Assembly: GCA_947497265.1 (NCBI GenBank)
Contig: CANMFP010000006.1
Location: 62,001 to 126,000, forward strand
Reading direction: 5' to 3'
Length of the DNA stretch: 64,000 bases
Origin: an uncultured Isoptericola sp.
GTDB lineage: Bacteria > Actinomycetota > Actinomycetes > Actinomycetales > Cellulomonadaceae
Shown here in pieces: positions 17,168 to 27,431 of the stretch. Numbering within the stretch: the stretch's first letter is position 1; the number at the start of each line of letters is the position of its first letter. The notes beneath the pieces were generated by a model. The model saw only the letters and a list, made by a program, of their open reading frames with translations, was not told the DNA's origin and ran no database searches. A program made the position numbers and the translations under genes.

Positions 17168-17929
17168 TCACAGGCTGCGCAGGACGGCGACCACCCGGCC
17201 GAGGACCTGTGCCTCGTCCCCGGAGATCGGGTCGTACGCGGAGTTCTGGGGCATCAGCCAGGTGTGACCGCCGGTCTGCTTGAACGTCTTGACCGTGGCC
17301 TCGCCGTCCAGCATCGCGGCGACGATCTCACCCTGCTCCGCGACGTTCTGGCGACGGACCACCACCCAGTCCCCGTCGCAGATGGCCGCGTCGATCATCG
17401 AGTCGCCCGCGACCTTGAGCAGGAAGAGCTCACCGTCACCCACGACCTGGCGGGGGAGCGGGAAGACGTCCTCGACGACCTGCTCGGCCAGGATCGGCCC
17501 ACCGGCGGCGATACGACCGACGAGCGGCACGTAGGACGGCGTCGCGACCTCGCTCTCGGACCCGTCCGGGGTCGGCAGGCTCGACGACGCGACCGGTGAG
17601 CCCGCGGTGGGGGCCGCTCCGTCGCCCGCCGAGGGGTTCACGACCTCCATCGCCCGCGGACGGTTCGGGTCGCGGCGCAGGTATCCCTTGCGCTCGAGCG
17701 TGGTGAGCTGGTGCTTGACCGACGACGGGCTGGCCAGGCCGACGGCCTCGCCGATCTCCCGCATCGTCGGTGGATAACCGCGGCTCTCGACCGAGGTGCG
17801 GATCGTCTCGAGGACCGTTCGCTGGCGCGGGGTCAGCCGGTCCGGACCGGTGGAGATCTCGGAGACGGACGCGAGCGTGCCGTCGTGCGTACCGGGCCCG
17901 GCGCCTTCGGTCTCGCGTGTCGTCGTCAT
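17168..17929 (-). CDS. lexA: LexA SOS repressor
   Basis: Represses DNA-damage genes and self-cleaves when RecA filaments form. 253 residues: winged-helix N-terminus ([56 protein letters not shown]), a linker, the Ala-Gly cleavage site in RIAAGGPIL, catalytic Ser in VAGDSMIDA and Lys in TVKTFKQ. The ATG has GGGAGAG upstream. The promoter (TTGATG-N17-TACTCT on the minus strand) is overlapped by an SOS-like box, so it should be autoregulated. Divergent from the LysM gene. Confidence 0.97.
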   Translation of the reverse strand: MTTTRETEGAGPGTHDGTLASVSEISTGPDRLTPRQRTVLETIRTSVESRGYPPTMREIGEAVGLASPSSVKHQLTTLERKGYLRRDPNRPRAMEVVNPSAGDGAAPTAGSPVASSSLPTPDGSESEVATPSYVPLVGRIAAGGPILAEQVVEDVFPLPRQVVGDGELFLLKVAGDSMIDAAICDGDWVVVRRQNVAEQGEIVAAMLDGEATVKTFKQTGGHTWLMPQNSAYDPISGDEAQVLGRVVAVLRSL

Positions 17930-17975
17930 GCGTCTCTCCCGTCAAGAACCAGACAAACCTGTCATCGCTCCCGTC

Positions 17976-18004
17976 AGAGTAGGGCAGATCCGCACCGACA
18001 TCAA
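17976..18004 (-). promoter_or_regulatory. lexA promoter
   Basis: On the minus strand: -35 TTGATG (18004-17999), 17-base spacer, -10 TACTCT (17981-17976). The untranslated leader is about 40 bases with a GGGAGAG ribosome site. Confidence 0.75.
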
Positions 18005-18015
18005 ACATCTGTTCG
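18002..18015. promoter_or_regulatory. SOS-like box 1 (lexA side)
   Basis: AAAC-ATCT-GTTC, one mismatch to GAAC-N4-GTTC. It overlaps the lexA -35 element, fitting weaker autorepression. Confidence 0.75.
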
Positions 18016-18069
18016 AGATCTCTCGACGCGTGTCGGGTCGTCGTGATACCAATGTGTACAAGCGTTCGA

Positions 18070-18083
18070 CGAACATACGTTTG
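18070..18083. promoter_or_regulatory. SOS-like box 2 (LysM gene side)
   Basis: CGAACATACGTTTG, one mismatch to the LexA operator. It overlaps a TTGACG -35-like hexamer (18081-18086) reading toward the LysM gene. Confidence 0.75.
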
Positions 18084-18130
18084 ACGGACAGGTGTTCGAG
18101 AGGCTCGCGCGGCTCCGGGAGGGCGAAGCA

Positions 18131-18472
18131 ATGGCATCGATCGCAGTGGTCTCGCAGGCCGCGGGCTTCCTGGGCCTCGGTGGCCTACGCCTCACGGTTC
18201 GCGGGCGCCGTGTGCTCGTCGCCCTGGCGGTGCTTCTCCTGGCCGTGCCGGCCGTCGCCTGGGGTGCCAGTGCCGTCGCTGACGCGCCGGACCGTGCCCA
18301 GGAGGTGCGGCTCGAGACCGTGGCTCCGGGCGAGACGTTGTGGGAGTACGCGCGGTCGGTGGCGACCCCGGGCGAGGACCTGCGGGACGTCGTCGCCGCG
18401 CTGCAAGAGCTGAACGGGCTGGGCGGCGCGGAGCTCAGGGCGGGGCAGGTCCTGGTGCTGCCGCTCGACTAG
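18131..18472 (+). CDS. LysM-domain membrane protein, SOS-linked division inhibitor-like
   Basis: 113 residues with one membrane segment ([22 protein letters not shown], about residues 27-48) and an extracellular LysM domain ([27 protein letters not shown]...[20 protein letters not shown]), which binds peptidoglycan. Position between lexA and nrdR matches the damage-induced LysM protein of mycobacteria (Rv2719c/ChiZ locus) and is analogous to Bacillus YneA, which halts septation during SOS. The ATG at 18131 has GGGAGGG upstream; GTG 18092 is less likely. The SOS-like box upstream supports LexA control. Confidence 0.85.
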   Translation: MASIAVVSQAAGFLGLGGLRLTVRGRRVLVALAVLLLAVPAVAWGASAVADAPDRAQEVRLETVAPGETLWEYARSVATPGEDLRDVVAALQELNGLGGAELRAGQVLVLPLD

Positions 18473-18561
18473 CGGCACGTGGTGTTGCACCGAGGGCTGG
18501 CTGGCGCATACTTTCGTCGGGCAGCCGGGCACGGGCCCGGCCCGACCGCAGGAGACTCCGG

Positions 18562-19077
18562 ATGCACTGCCCGTTCTGCCGACACGCCGACTCGCGCGTG
18601 GTCGACTCTCGTACCGCCGACGACGGATCGTCGATCCGACGCCGCCGCCAGTGCCCGAACTGCCAGCGCCGTTTCACCACGATCGAGACCGCGAGCCTCT
18701 CCGTCGTCAAACGTTCGGGCGCGACCGAACCGTTCAGCCGTGACAAGGTCGTCGCCGGGGTGCGCAAGGCGTGCCAGGGTCGGCCGGTGAGCGCCGACGA
18801 CCTGGCGCTCCTGGCGCAGCGGGTCGAGGAGACGCTGCGTGGCTCGGGTAGCGCGGAGATCGACGCCTACGAGATCGGCCTGGCCATCCTGGGTCCCCTC
18901 CGGGAGCTCGACGAGGTCGCCTACCTGCGTTTCGCCTCGGTCTACCAGGCGTTCGACTCGCTCGACGACTTCGACGCAGCGATCACATCCCTGCGCGCGG
19001 AACGGGCCGAGCGCGAGACGGCCGCGGGTACGGCGCCCGGCGGCTCGGTGGAGGAGGCTCCCACCGCGTCCACGTGA
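18562..19077 (+). CDS. nrdR: Transcriptional repressor NrdR
   Basis: Zinc-ribbon/ATP-cone repressor of ribonucleotide reductase genes. 171 residues: zinc ribbon [17 protein letters not shown] with the second Cys pair in [11 protein letters not shown], then the ATP-cone ([30 protein letters not shown]). Starts with ATG 18562 after AGGAGA. The Ala/Glu tail beyond residue ~150 is variable. It usually sits downstream of lexA, as here. Confidence 0.97.
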   Translation: MHCPFCRHADSRVVDSRTADDGSSIRRRRQCPNCQRRFTTIETASLSVVKRSGATEPFSRDKVVAGVRKACQGRPVSADDLALLAQRVEETLRGSGSAEIDAYEIGLAILGPLRELDEVAYLRFASVYQAFDSLDDFDAAITSLRAERAERETAAGTAPGGSVEEAPTAST

Positions 19078-19124
19078 TCGGAAAAGCCCTCGCGCCCGCG
19101 GGCCGAGGGGCGCATGCTGGGCCT

Positions 19125-19307
19125 ATGACAGACGACAAGAGGACGACCGCCCCCGGCGACGAGGCCAAGGCACGGTTCAAGGAGGCCCTCGACAAGAAGA
19201 ACGCCGCGCGCCACCGCACGTCCGACTCCGAGCGGAACACCGGATCCGTGCACGGCTCGGAGACCGCCGGTCCCGTGCAGCCGATGTTCCGGCGCAAGTC
19301 GGGCTGA
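19125..19307 (+). CDS. DUF5302 family small protein
   Basis: 60-residue highly charged protein: MTDDKRTTAPGDEAKARF, KEALDKKNAARHRTS and a C-terminus PVQPMFRRKSG. The KFREALDRK-like helix and FRRKSG end are the signature of the actinobacterial DUF5302 family, function unknown. No ribosome site; CATGCT lies exactly 6 bases before the ATG, a near-match to the leaderless -10 pattern seen elsewhere in this window. Followed by a strong terminator. Confidence 0.8.
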   Translation: MTDDKRTTAPGDEAKARFKEALDKKNAARHRTSDSERNTGSVHGSETAGPVQPMFRRKSG

Positions 19308-19318
19308 CGGACCTGACG

Positions 19319-19352
19319 ACGAAGGGCCCGCACCATGGTGCGGGCCCTTCGT
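19319..19352. terminator. Bidirectional terminator between DUF5302 gene and serA
   Basis: A perfect 34-base palindrome (two 17-base arms centred at 19335/19336), with CATG as the natural loop and GAAGGGCCCGCAC as the stem. It serves both convergent genes. Confidence 0.9.
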
Positions 19353-19373
19353 GCTCCGGTGCGGCGTGCGTGG

Positions 19374-20612
19374 TCAGCCGGCGGCGGGCCCCGGCGGGAA
19401 CTCCGGGCGCTCGAACGCGTCGCGGATCCGCAGCCGCACCGTGGTGTCCATCGCCATGAGCTTCTTCGAGGCCCCACGCTGCGTGACGTCGGAGATGTCG
19501 GTGACCACGTAGCCGAGGTCCCCCCGCGTGGCGAGCATCTGGGCCTCGATGTTGGCACCGTGGTCGGCGAAGACCTGGTTGACGGCAGCGAGCACGCCCG
19601 GCACGTTGCGGTGGAGCAGTGCGATCCGCCCGACCCCGGTGTGCTCGAGCTGCAGGTTCGGCAGGTTCACCGAGAGCGTCGTCGAGGCGGTCAAGAAGTA
19701 CTCGCGCAGCTTCTTCGCGACGAAGTGACCGATCGACTCCTGCGCCTCGAGGGTCGAGCCGCCGACGTGCGGGGTGAGGATGACGTTGTCGAGGCCGCGC
19801 AACGGCGACTCGAAGTGGTCGCCGCGCTTCTTCGGCTCGGTCGGGAAGACGTCGACGGCCGCGCCGGAGAGGTGGCCCGAGAGGATGTGCTCACGCAGGG
19901 ACTCGACGTCGACGACGAAGCCGCGCGAGAGGTTGAGGAAGATCGCCCCCGGCTTCATCCGCGCGAACATGTCGCCGGTGAACATCCCGGCGTTCCCGGG
20001 GCGCCCGTCCACGTGGATCGTCACCGCGTCGGCGACCTCCAGGAGCTCGCCCAGCGTCTCCACGCGGTGGGCGTTGCCGAGCGCGAGCTTCTCGGCAGCG
20101 TCGTAGAAGACGACCTTCATGCCCAGGTTCTCGGCCAGCACCGAGAGCTGGGAGCCGATGTTCCCGTACCCGATGATGCCGAGCGTGCGGCCGCGCACCT
20201 CGTGCGAGCCCTCGGCCGTCTTGTCCCAGACGCCGTCGTGCAGCGCCTTGTCCCGCACGGTGAGCCGCCGGGTCAGGGCGATGATCTCCGAGACCGCCAG
20301 CTCGACGACCGAGCGGGTGTTCGAGAACGGTGCGTTGAACACGGCGACGCCGTGCGACGACGCCGCCTCGAGGTCGATCTGGTTCGTCCCGATGGAGAAC
20401 GTGCCGACGGCCAGCAGGCCGGGCACGGACTCCAGGACGCGACGGGTGACCTGGGTCTTGGAGCGGATGCCGAGGATCTGGAAGTCGGCGAGCGTCTCGA
20501 TCAGCTCGGCCTCGTCGAGCGCGCCGGAGCGCGTCTCGACCTCGATCCCCGCATCGCGGAGGATCTCGACAGCAGCGGGATGGACGTTCTCAAGGAGTAG
20601 GGCGCGCAGCAC
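19374..20612 (-). CDS. serA: D-3-phosphoglycerate dehydrogenase
   Basis: First step of serine synthesis. 412 residues of the shorter, E. coli-like type: substrate domain LLENVHPAAVEILRDAGIEVE, NAD-binding GRTLGIIGYGNIGSQLSVLAENLGMKV, catalytic Glu/His region FPTEPKK...LTPHVGGSTLEAQ, and a C-terminal ACT domain (RIALLHRNVPGVLAAVNQVFADHGANIEAQML) for serine feedback. It lacks the extra domain of the long mycobacterial type. GTG 20612 is chosen by alignment to VLRALLLENVHP; the reading frame extends 11 codons further without family-like sequence, and the start is uncertain. Confidence 0.92.
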   Translation of the reverse strand: MLRALLLENVHPAAVEILRDAGIEVETRSGALDEAELIETLADFQILGIRSKTQVTRRVLESVPGLLAVGTFSIGTNQIDLEAASSHGVAVFNAPFSNTRSVVELAVSEIIALTRRLTVRDKALHDGVWDKTAEGSHEVRGRTLGIIGYGNIGSQLSVLAENLGMKVVFYDAAEKLALGNAHRVETLGELLEVADAVTIHVDGRPGNAGMFTGDMFARMKPGAIFLNLSRGFVVDVESLREHILSGHLSGAAVDVFPTEPKKRGDHFESPLRGLDNVILTPHVGGSTLEAQESIGHFVAKKLREYFLTASTTLSVNLPNLQLEHTGVGRIALLHRNVPGVLAAVNQVFADHGANIEAQMLATRGDLGYVVTDISDVTQRGASKKLMAMDTTVRLRIRDAFERPEFPPGPAAG

Positions 20613-20654
20613 GGACCTATGGTGCGCCTCCGCGACGCGACCCACAAACCCGTC

Positions 20655-22916
20655 TCACCCTTCGTCCACCAGGCCGTCGGGAAGGTCTCGGGCGTGCAGC
20701 ACGACGAGCTGCTGCGTCGTCCGCGTCATGGCCACGTACAGGTCGCCCCAGCGACCCGGGCCGGACGCGACGTCGGCCGGCTCGACCAGCACGACGGCGT
20801 CGTACTCCAGGCCCTTCGCCTCGCGGGGCGAGGTGACGACCACCTGGGCGTCCTCGGGGCGCTGGGCGGCGAGCCGTGCGGCCTCGGTGGCCCCGAGCGC
20901 GTCGGTGAGCGCCGCCGCCACCCGCTCGTCCAGGTCTCCGACGGCGTGCTGCCCGGCGATGATCGCCACCCGTCCCGACCCGTCGGCCGCGACGTGCTCG
21001 CGGGCGAGGTCGGCCGCCCGGGCGGCGGCGGCCGCGACCGGGTCGCCGACCCGGTCGACCTGGAGGGCACCGGGCACGTCGCGGGCAGCGGTCAGCGGCG
21101 AGACCGGGAGCCCGGCCGCCGTCGCCATGCGCTGGGCGGCGTCGGCCACGGCCGCGGGGGTCCGGTAGCTGACGGTCAGCTCGCTCAGCCGCCAGCCGTC
21201 ACGCAGCACGGGGTCGAGCGCCGCGGGCCAGGAGTCCGCGCCGGCCGCGGACGAGGTCTGGGCGACGTCGCCGACGATCGTCAACGACCGGGACGGGACC
21301 CGGCGCACGATCGCGTGCCACGCCATCGGGCTCAGCTCCTGCGCCTCGTCGACCACGACGTGGCCGTAGGTCCAGGAGCGGTCCGCCGCGGCGCGCTCGG
21401 CGGTGGTCAGCACCGGACCGGTCTCGGTGAACCGGGCAGCCAGGGTCTCGGCGTCGACGAGCCCGCCGCCGGCCCCGGTGGACTCGAGCACCGAGCGTGC
21501 ATACTCCAGCTCGGAGGCGCGCTGCGCCTCGGCGGCGCGGGCCTCGGCCCTGGCCAGCGAGTCGTCGACCCCGAGGAGCTCGGCCGCCTCGTCCAGGAGC
21601 GGGACGTCGGACTCCGTCCACGGCGCGTCGGGCGATCGGCGCAGCAGCCCGCGCTCGGGAGCGCTGAGCTCGGGGGCGGCCTCGGCCAGCCGGTGGGGCT
21701 TGGACCACAGGTCGGCGACGAGCTTCTCGGGCGTGAGCGGGAACCAGGCGAGGTTGAGGGCGACCCGCACGTCGCGGTCCGCCCGGAGGTCCTCGTTCAG
21801 CACCGCGACGTCGTGGTCGGACAGCTCGGAGTCGGTGCGCACGCGGTACTGGTCGACGAGCCGCGCGAGCATCTCGCGCACGAACGTGGCCCGCGCCTCG
21901 TTGTGCGGCTTGTGGGTCCGGCGGGCGCGGCCGATCGCGTCGCGGACGTCGCGCCGCCTGACCTCGAGGTCGACGCCGTCGACCCGCACCGGCACGTCCC
22001 GGGCCGGGATCCGTTCGCGGGCTCGCACGGCACGCCGGATCGCCGCGCGCCACAGGAGCCGGCCCTTGACCTCGGCGACCCGGCCCTCGTCGACGGCGTC
22101 GGCACGCAGCCCGGGCAGGAGCTCGGCGATGGTCGTCGAGACGACGCCGGTCTCGCCCAGCGAAGGGAGCACCTGGTCGATGTAGCGCAGGAAGGCGCGG
22201 CTCGGGCCGACCAGGAGCACGCCCGAGCGCTCCAGGACCCGCCGGTGCGCGTAGAGCAGGTACGCGGCGCGGTGCAGCGCCACGGCCGTCTTGCCGGTGC
22301 CGGGCCCGCCCTGGACGACGAGGGCGCCGCCGAGGTCGTCGCGGACGATGCGGTCCTGCTCACCCTGGATCGTGGCGACGATGTCCGCCATGCGACCGGT
22401 CCGTCGGCTGGCGAGCGACGCCAGCAGCGCGCCCTCCCCGGAGAGCGAGGACACGTCGAGGCCGTCCGCGACGGCGTCGAGGTCGAGCACCTCGTCCTCG
22501 TACCCCGTGACGGTCCGGCCCGCGGTGACCACGTGACGACGACGGCGCACCCCGTCGGGGTGCATCGCCGTCGCCCGGTAGAAGGCCTGGGCGGCGGGTG
22601 CGCGCCAGTCGGTGAGCAGCGTCCGGTGCTCCTCGTCGGTGAGGCCCAGCCGTCCCACGTAGCGCACCTCGTCGTCGTCGAGGTCGAGCCGCCCGAAGGC
22701 GAGCCGGTCCTCGACGGCGTCGAGCTGGGCCGCACGGTCGGCGTACAGCGTCGCGAACGCGTCGCGCTCGCTCCGGTTCTGGGGCGAGCCCGACGGCCCC
22801 ACCCGGCGGACGTCCGCCAGCCGCTCGCGCGTGGTGGCGCGCAGCGCGTCCAGGCGGTCGTACAGGCGGGTCACGACCGCCTGCTCGCGCGCCAGCTCCT
22901 CGTGCCTGCCCGCCAC
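20655..22916 (-). CDS. helD: HelD-family RNA polymerase-associated ATPase
   Basis: 753-residue UvrD/Rep-like superfamily 1 ATPase lacking a nuclease. It has an N-terminal coiled-coil arm (EELAREQAVVTRLYDRLDALRA), DWRAPAAQAFYRAT, Walker A GGPGTGKT at 203-210, VVDEAQELSPMAWHAIVRRV, and a C-terminal VAMTRTTQQLVVLH. This is the HelD architecture, which rescues stalled or rifamycin-bound RNA polymerase. The rifamycin-associated inverted repeat that marks inducible helR genes is not visible upstream, so I call it generic HelD. GTG start after GGGAGGA. It is followed by serA on the same strand. Confidence 0.85.
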   Translation of the reverse strand: MAGRHEELAREQAVVTRLYDRLDALRATTRERLADVRRVGPSGSPQNRSERDAFATLYADRAAQLDAVEDRLAFGRLDLDDDEVRYVGRLGLTDEEHRTLLTDWRAPAAQAFYRATAMHPDGVRRRRHVVTAGRTVTGYEDEVLDLDAVADGLDVSSLSGEGALLASLASRRTGRMADIVATIQGEQDRIVRDDLGGALVVQGGPGTGKTAVALHRAAYLLYAHRRVLERSGVLLVGPSRAFLRYIDQVLPSLGETGVVSTTIAELLPGLRADAVDEGRVAEVKGRLLWRAAIRRAVRARERIPARDVPVRVDGVDLEVRRRDVRDAIGRARRTHKPHNEARATFVREMLARLVDQYRVRTDSELSDHDVAVLNEDLRADRDVRVALNLAWFPLTPEKLVADLWSKPHRLAEAAPELSAPERGLLRRSPDAPWTESDVPLLDEAAELLGVDDSLARAEARAAEAQRASELEYARSVLESTGAGGGLVDAETLAARFTETGPVLTTAERAAADRSWTYGHVVVDEAQELSPMAWHAIVRRVPSRSLTIVGDVAQTSSAAGADSWPAALDPVLRDGWRLSELTVSYRTPAAVADAAQRMATAAGLPVSPLTAARDVPGALQVDRVGDPVAAAAARAADLAREHVAADGSGRVAIIAGQHAVGDLDERVAAALTDALGATEAARLAAQRPEDAQVVVTSPREAKGLEYDAVVLVEPADVASGPGRWGDLYVAMTRTTQQLVVLHARDLPDGLVDEG

Positions 22917-23045
22917 ACGTCCTCCCGATGCTGCTCGATCTGCGGCCGACCATCATTCCATGCGTCGCGGCCCGAGCGCGCCGCCCGCTGCCGGGCGCCG
23001 ACGACGCGCCGGGTCGTGGGCGATGACGCGGCGGGTGCGACGGCA

Positions 23046-23051
23046 TAGGAT
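23046..23051 (+). promoter_or_regulatory. Leaderless -10 of receiver-PP2C gene
   Basis: TAGGAT, 7 bases before the ATG at 23059, with no ribosome site. Confidence 0.6.
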
Positions 23052-23058
23052 CGCGGTC

Positions 23059-24371
23059 ATGATCAGCGGCGACGGGGGACGCGCCGGGTCCGAGGACGGA
23101 GAGTCGGCGGAGCCGGCCGTGGTGCTGCTCGTCGAGGACGACGACGGCGACGCACTGCTGGTGACCGAGCTGCTCGCCGACGCCGAGATCGCGATCGAGG
23201 TGCGCCGTGCGACGTCGGTGGCCCAGGCGGCCGAAGAGCTCGCCCAGACCGCCGTGGACTGCCTGGTCGTGGACCTGGGGCTGCCGGACGCGGTCGGTCT
23301 CGCCGCGGTCGAACGTCTGCGTCGCTCGACCGAACGTCACTCGGTGCCGCCGGCCCTCGTCGTGCTGACGGGGCACGCCGGCATCGACCAGGGCGTGCGA
23401 GCCGTCGCGGCGGGCGCGGACGACTACCTCGTCAAGGGCGAGACCGGCCCCGACCTCCTGGCGCGCTCGTTGCGGTACGCGCTCCAGCGCCGGCGGTCGG
23501 CCGCGCAGCAGCGGGCCCTGTACCGCAGCGAGGTACGCGCCGCGGAGACGGCACGGCTCGAACGTGCGCTGCTGCCGAAGCCGCTGGTCGAGGACGTCGC
23601 CGTGTCGGTGATGGTCGGGTACCTGCCCGGGGGTAACGGGCTGCTGGGTGGCGACTTCTTCGACTCCGTCGAGATGGCCGACGGCACGGTGCTGTCGATG
23701 ATCGGGGACGTGGCGGGGCACGGGCCGGACGAGGCCGCGCTCGGCGCGACCCTGCGCACGGCCTGGCGCACGCTGGTCCTGACCGGGACGCCGCCTGCCG
23801 ACGTGCTCGGTCACCTGGAGCGCGTCCTGGTGACGGAGCGGTCCCAGCCGGAGATCTTCGTGACGCTCTGCCAGGTGGCCGTCGCGGCCGACCGCGGCTC
23901 GATCGACGTCTACCTCGCCGGGCACCCCGCCCCGATGCTCCTGACCGGTCCCGTCGGGGCCGTCCGCTGCGACGTGGTCGAGCCGACGTCGCGCGGTCGC
24001 GCGCTCGGCATCCCGATCGACGGTGGCTGGCGCCCGCAGCGGCTGGAGGTCGACGGTCCGTTCGCCGTGCTCATGTACACCGACGGGCTGGTCGAGGCCT
24101 CCGTCGCGGACTCCGCGGCCGGCCCGGAGCGGCGGGGTCGCCGTGGGCCTGAGCGGGTCGGCGTCGACGGGCTGCACCGGCTCGTGCAGCAGGAGCTCGA
24201 CGGGTCAGGGTTCGTGGGCGTCGTCGAACGTGTCCTGCGTCGGGTGCGGGCGATCCACGGTGGTCCGCTCGTCGACGACGCGGCCATGCTCGTCGTCGGG
24301 TGGACCGGCACGCGCGAAGTGATCGGCGAGCGTTCGTCGACGCTGGCGGACTCGGCGGAATGGGCGCGCTG

Positions 24372-24375
<4 letters not shown>
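23059..24375 (+). CDS. Response regulator with PP2C (SpoIIE/RsbU-type) phosphatase output
   Basis: 438 residues. An N-terminal receiver domain (acidic triad EDDDGD, phospho-acceptor Asp in VVDLGLPD, Lys in YLVKGE) is followed by a linker helix and a PP2C-type Ser/Thr phosphatase (LGGDFFDSVEMADGTVLSMIGDVAGHGPDEAALGATLR...GHPAPMLL...VLMYTDGLVEA) with the metal-binding Asp residues in place. Such proteins usually dephosphorylate an anti-anti-sigma factor when the receiver is phosphorylated. No anti-sigma or antagonist gene is adjacent, so the target is unknown. Overlaps the kinase gene by 4 bases (GTGA). Confidence 0.92.
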
Positions 24376-25535
<1,160 letters not shown>

Positions 25536-25544
25536 GGTGGCGGG

Positions 25545-25985
25545 ATGACGGAGCAGCAGGTCGGTATCGAGGTCCTTCTGGTGGAGGACGATCCCGGCGA
25601 CGTCCTCATGACGCGCGAGGCCTTCGCCGAGCACAAGGTCGCCAACCAGCTGTCGGTGGTGTCCGACGGCGTGAGCGCGATGGAGTTCCTGCGGCGCGAG
25701 GGCGAGTACGCGCAGGCCCCGCGGCCGGACCTCATCCTGCTCGACCTCAACCTGCCGCGCATGGACGGCCGGGAGGTCCTCGGACTGGTGAAGGAGGACC
25801 CGGTGCTGAAGCACATCCCGGTCGTCGTCCTCACCACGTCGGAGGCGGAGGAGGACGTGCTGCGCTCCTACGCGCTGCACGCCAACGCGTACGTGACCAA
25901 GCCGGTCGACTTCGAGCGGTTCATCGACGTCGTGCAGCAGATCGACGAGTTCTTCGTCTCCGTGGTCCGGCTCCCGCGTCGCTGA
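25545..25985 (+). CDS. Single-domain response regulator (Rcp1-like)
   Basis: 146-residue stand-alone receiver: [44 protein letters not shown], phospho-Asp in [13 protein letters not shown], and conserved [27 protein letters not shown]. The insertion-bearing long alpha1 and the TKPVDFERF end are typical of Rcp1-type receivers that take phosphate from phytochrome-like kinases. It has no output domain, so it may shuttle phosphate to the receiver-PP2C protein or act by protein contact. Confidence 0.92.
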   Translation: MTEQQVGIEVLLVEDDPGDVLMTREAFAEHKVANQLSVVSDGVSAMEFLRREGEYAQAPRPDLILLDLNLPRMDGREVLGLVKEDPVLKHIPVVVLTTSEAEEDVLRSYALHANAYVTKPVDFERFIDVVQQIDEFFVSVVRLPRR

Positions 25986-26065
25986 GGTCGGGAAGATCTC
26001 GGGGGGCACGCTGGTTGTCCCGAGGGACGCTGTTGCGTCGTGGTGGTCGAGACGAGGAGGAACGG

Positions 26066-26992
26066 GTGCTGGACCCGCAGGGGATCTACGAGGTGGACGA
26101 CGAGGCGATCGAGCGCACGTTCGGCGACGAGCCGGCGGCGAGCGGTGCGCCGGTCCTGGTGCACGCTCTGCGCGGCTTCGTCGATGCGGGGTCCGCCGGT
26201 GAGATCACCGTCGGGCACCTGCTCGAACGGTTCACGGCCACGCGACTGATCACCTTCGACGTCGACCGACTCGTGGACTATAGGTCGAGGCGTCCGGCGA
26301 TGACCTTCGACGCGAACCGGTGGGCGGACTACGACGAGCCGTCGCTCGTGGTCGACCATCTGACGGACGGCGAGGGCACGGGATTCCTCCTGCTGCACGG
26401 CGTCGAGCCGGACGTGCAGTGGGAGCGCGTGGTCCGCGCGGTGCGCGAGATCGTGGAGCGGTTCGGCGTGTCCCTGACCGTCGGCGTCCACGGGATCCCG
26501 ATGGGGGTCCCCCACACGCGCCCGCTGACGTTGACGGCGCACGGCACCCGCGAGGGGCTGGTCGAGGACTACACCTCGTTCTTCGGCCAGGTGCGGGTGC
26601 CCGGTTCGCTGGGCGCGCTCCTGGAGCTGCGGCTCGGGCAGACCGAGCACGACGCGCTGGGAGTGACGGTCCACGTACCGCACTACCTGGCGCAGTCCCG
26701 CTATGTACCCGCCGCCGTCGTCGCGCTGCAGCACCTGGAGAAGGCGACCGGGCTGGCGCTCGGGACGGACCGGCTCGCGGAGGCAGCGGCCGAGACGCAG
26801 GTCGAGGTCGCCGAGCTCGTGGCCGAGAACGAGGAGGTCGCCGCCGTCGTGCACCAGCTCGAGGAGCAGTACGACGCCTTCACCCGGTCGGTGGGCCGGA
26901 CGAACCTCCTCGCCGAGGACGCCGCGCTCCCGACGGCCGACGAGCTCGGTGCCGAGTTCGAGAGGTTTCTCGCCCAGCGCGACGACGGCTGA
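26066..26992 (+). CDS. PAC2-family protein
   Basis: 308 residues of the PAC2 (proteasome-assembly chaperone-like) family common in actinobacteria: [98 protein letters not shown] and [24 protein letters not shown]. The C-terminus (about 230-308) is an acidic helical tail. Role in bacteria is unproven; homology to PAC2 suggests chaperone-like binding. The GTG start has GAGGAGGA 5-6 bases upstream, and the ORF is open further upstream only by chance. Confidence 0.88.
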   Translation: MLDPQGIYEVDDEAIERTFGDEPAASGAPVLVHALRGFVDAGSAGEITVGHLLERFTATRLITFDVDRLVDYRSRRPAMTFDANRWADYDEPSLVVDHLTDGEGTGFLLLHGVEPDVQWERVVRAVREIVERFGVSLTVGVHGIPMGVPHTRPLTLTAHGTREGLVEDYTSFFGQVRVPGSLGALLELRLGQTEHDALGVTVHVPHYLAQSRYVPAAVVALQHLEKATGLALGTDRLAEAAAETQVEVAELVAENEEVAAVVHQLEEQYDAFTRSVGRTNLLAEDAALPTADELGAEFERFLAQRDDG

Positions 26993-27125
26993 CCGGAGGG
27001 TCGCGACGCCGGGACCGGTACCGCGCGCATCCCGTGCGGAACGTAGTGGTCCATGCCACACTGTCGGGCGTCGCACCTGCTCACCGGCCCACGGACCGGT
27101 TCCGGCGCGGTGCGACGGCGGGTGC

Positions 27126-27153
27126 CCGTCCGGTGCACCCGTGCACCGGACGG
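27126..27153 (+). promoter_or_regulatory. Hairpin in the cold-shock gene leader
   Basis: Perfect 13-base inverted repeat (27126-27138 and 27141-27153) with two central bases. It ends 7 bases before the AAGGA ribosome site (27161-27165) of the cold-shock gene. It may act as a temperature- or Csp-sensitive leader structure. Confidence 0.6.
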
Positions 27154-27170
27154 AAGGTCGAAGGATCAGC

Positions 27171-27374
27171 ATGGCGCAGGGTTCTGTGAAGTGGTTCAAC
27201 TCCGAGAAGGGCTACGGGTTCATCGCCCAGGACGGCGGCGGGGCCGACGTCTTCGTCCACTACTCCGCGATCGAGACGCAGGGGTACCGAACGCTCGACG
27301 AGGCCCAGCGGGTCGAGTTCCAGATCACGCAGGGACCGAAGGGTCCGCAGGCGGAGCAGGTCGTCCCGCTCTGA
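27171..27374 (+). CDS. Cold-shock protein (CspA family)
   Basis: 67-residue single-strand nucleic-acid-binding OB-fold protein: [18 protein letters not shown] with RNP1 (KGYGFI), RNP2 (VFVHYSAI) and the end [14 protein letters not shown] chaperone or antiterminator role by family. ATG preceded by AAGGA at 5 bases. A stable hairpin sits just upstream in the leader and a strong terminator follows the gene. Confidence 0.95.
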   Translation: MAQGSVKWFNSEKGYGFIAQDGGGADVFVHYSAIETQGYRTLDEAQRVEFQITQGPKGPQAEQVVPL

Positions 27375-27386
27375 GGCGGCACGTCC

Positions 27387-27429
27387 CGCCGCAGGCCGCC
27401 CCTCGGGTCTCGGGGAGCGGCCTGCGGCG
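27387..27429. terminator. Bidirectional terminator after cold-shock gene
   Basis: 13-base arms (27387-27399, 27417-27429) around a 17-base loop. It lies between the csp stop and the convergent gene stop at 27432. Confidence 0.85.
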
Positions 27430-27431
27430 TC

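Noticed and set aside
18092-18130. GTG start at 18092 for the LysM gene
   Set aside because: It would put the GGGAGGG ribosome site inside the gene. ATG 18131 has correct spacing and begins just before the membrane segment.
20655-23058. Calling the HelD protein a rifamycin-resistance HelR
   Set aside because: No rifamycin-associated inverted repeat is visible upstream of the gene, so only the broader HelD family is supported.
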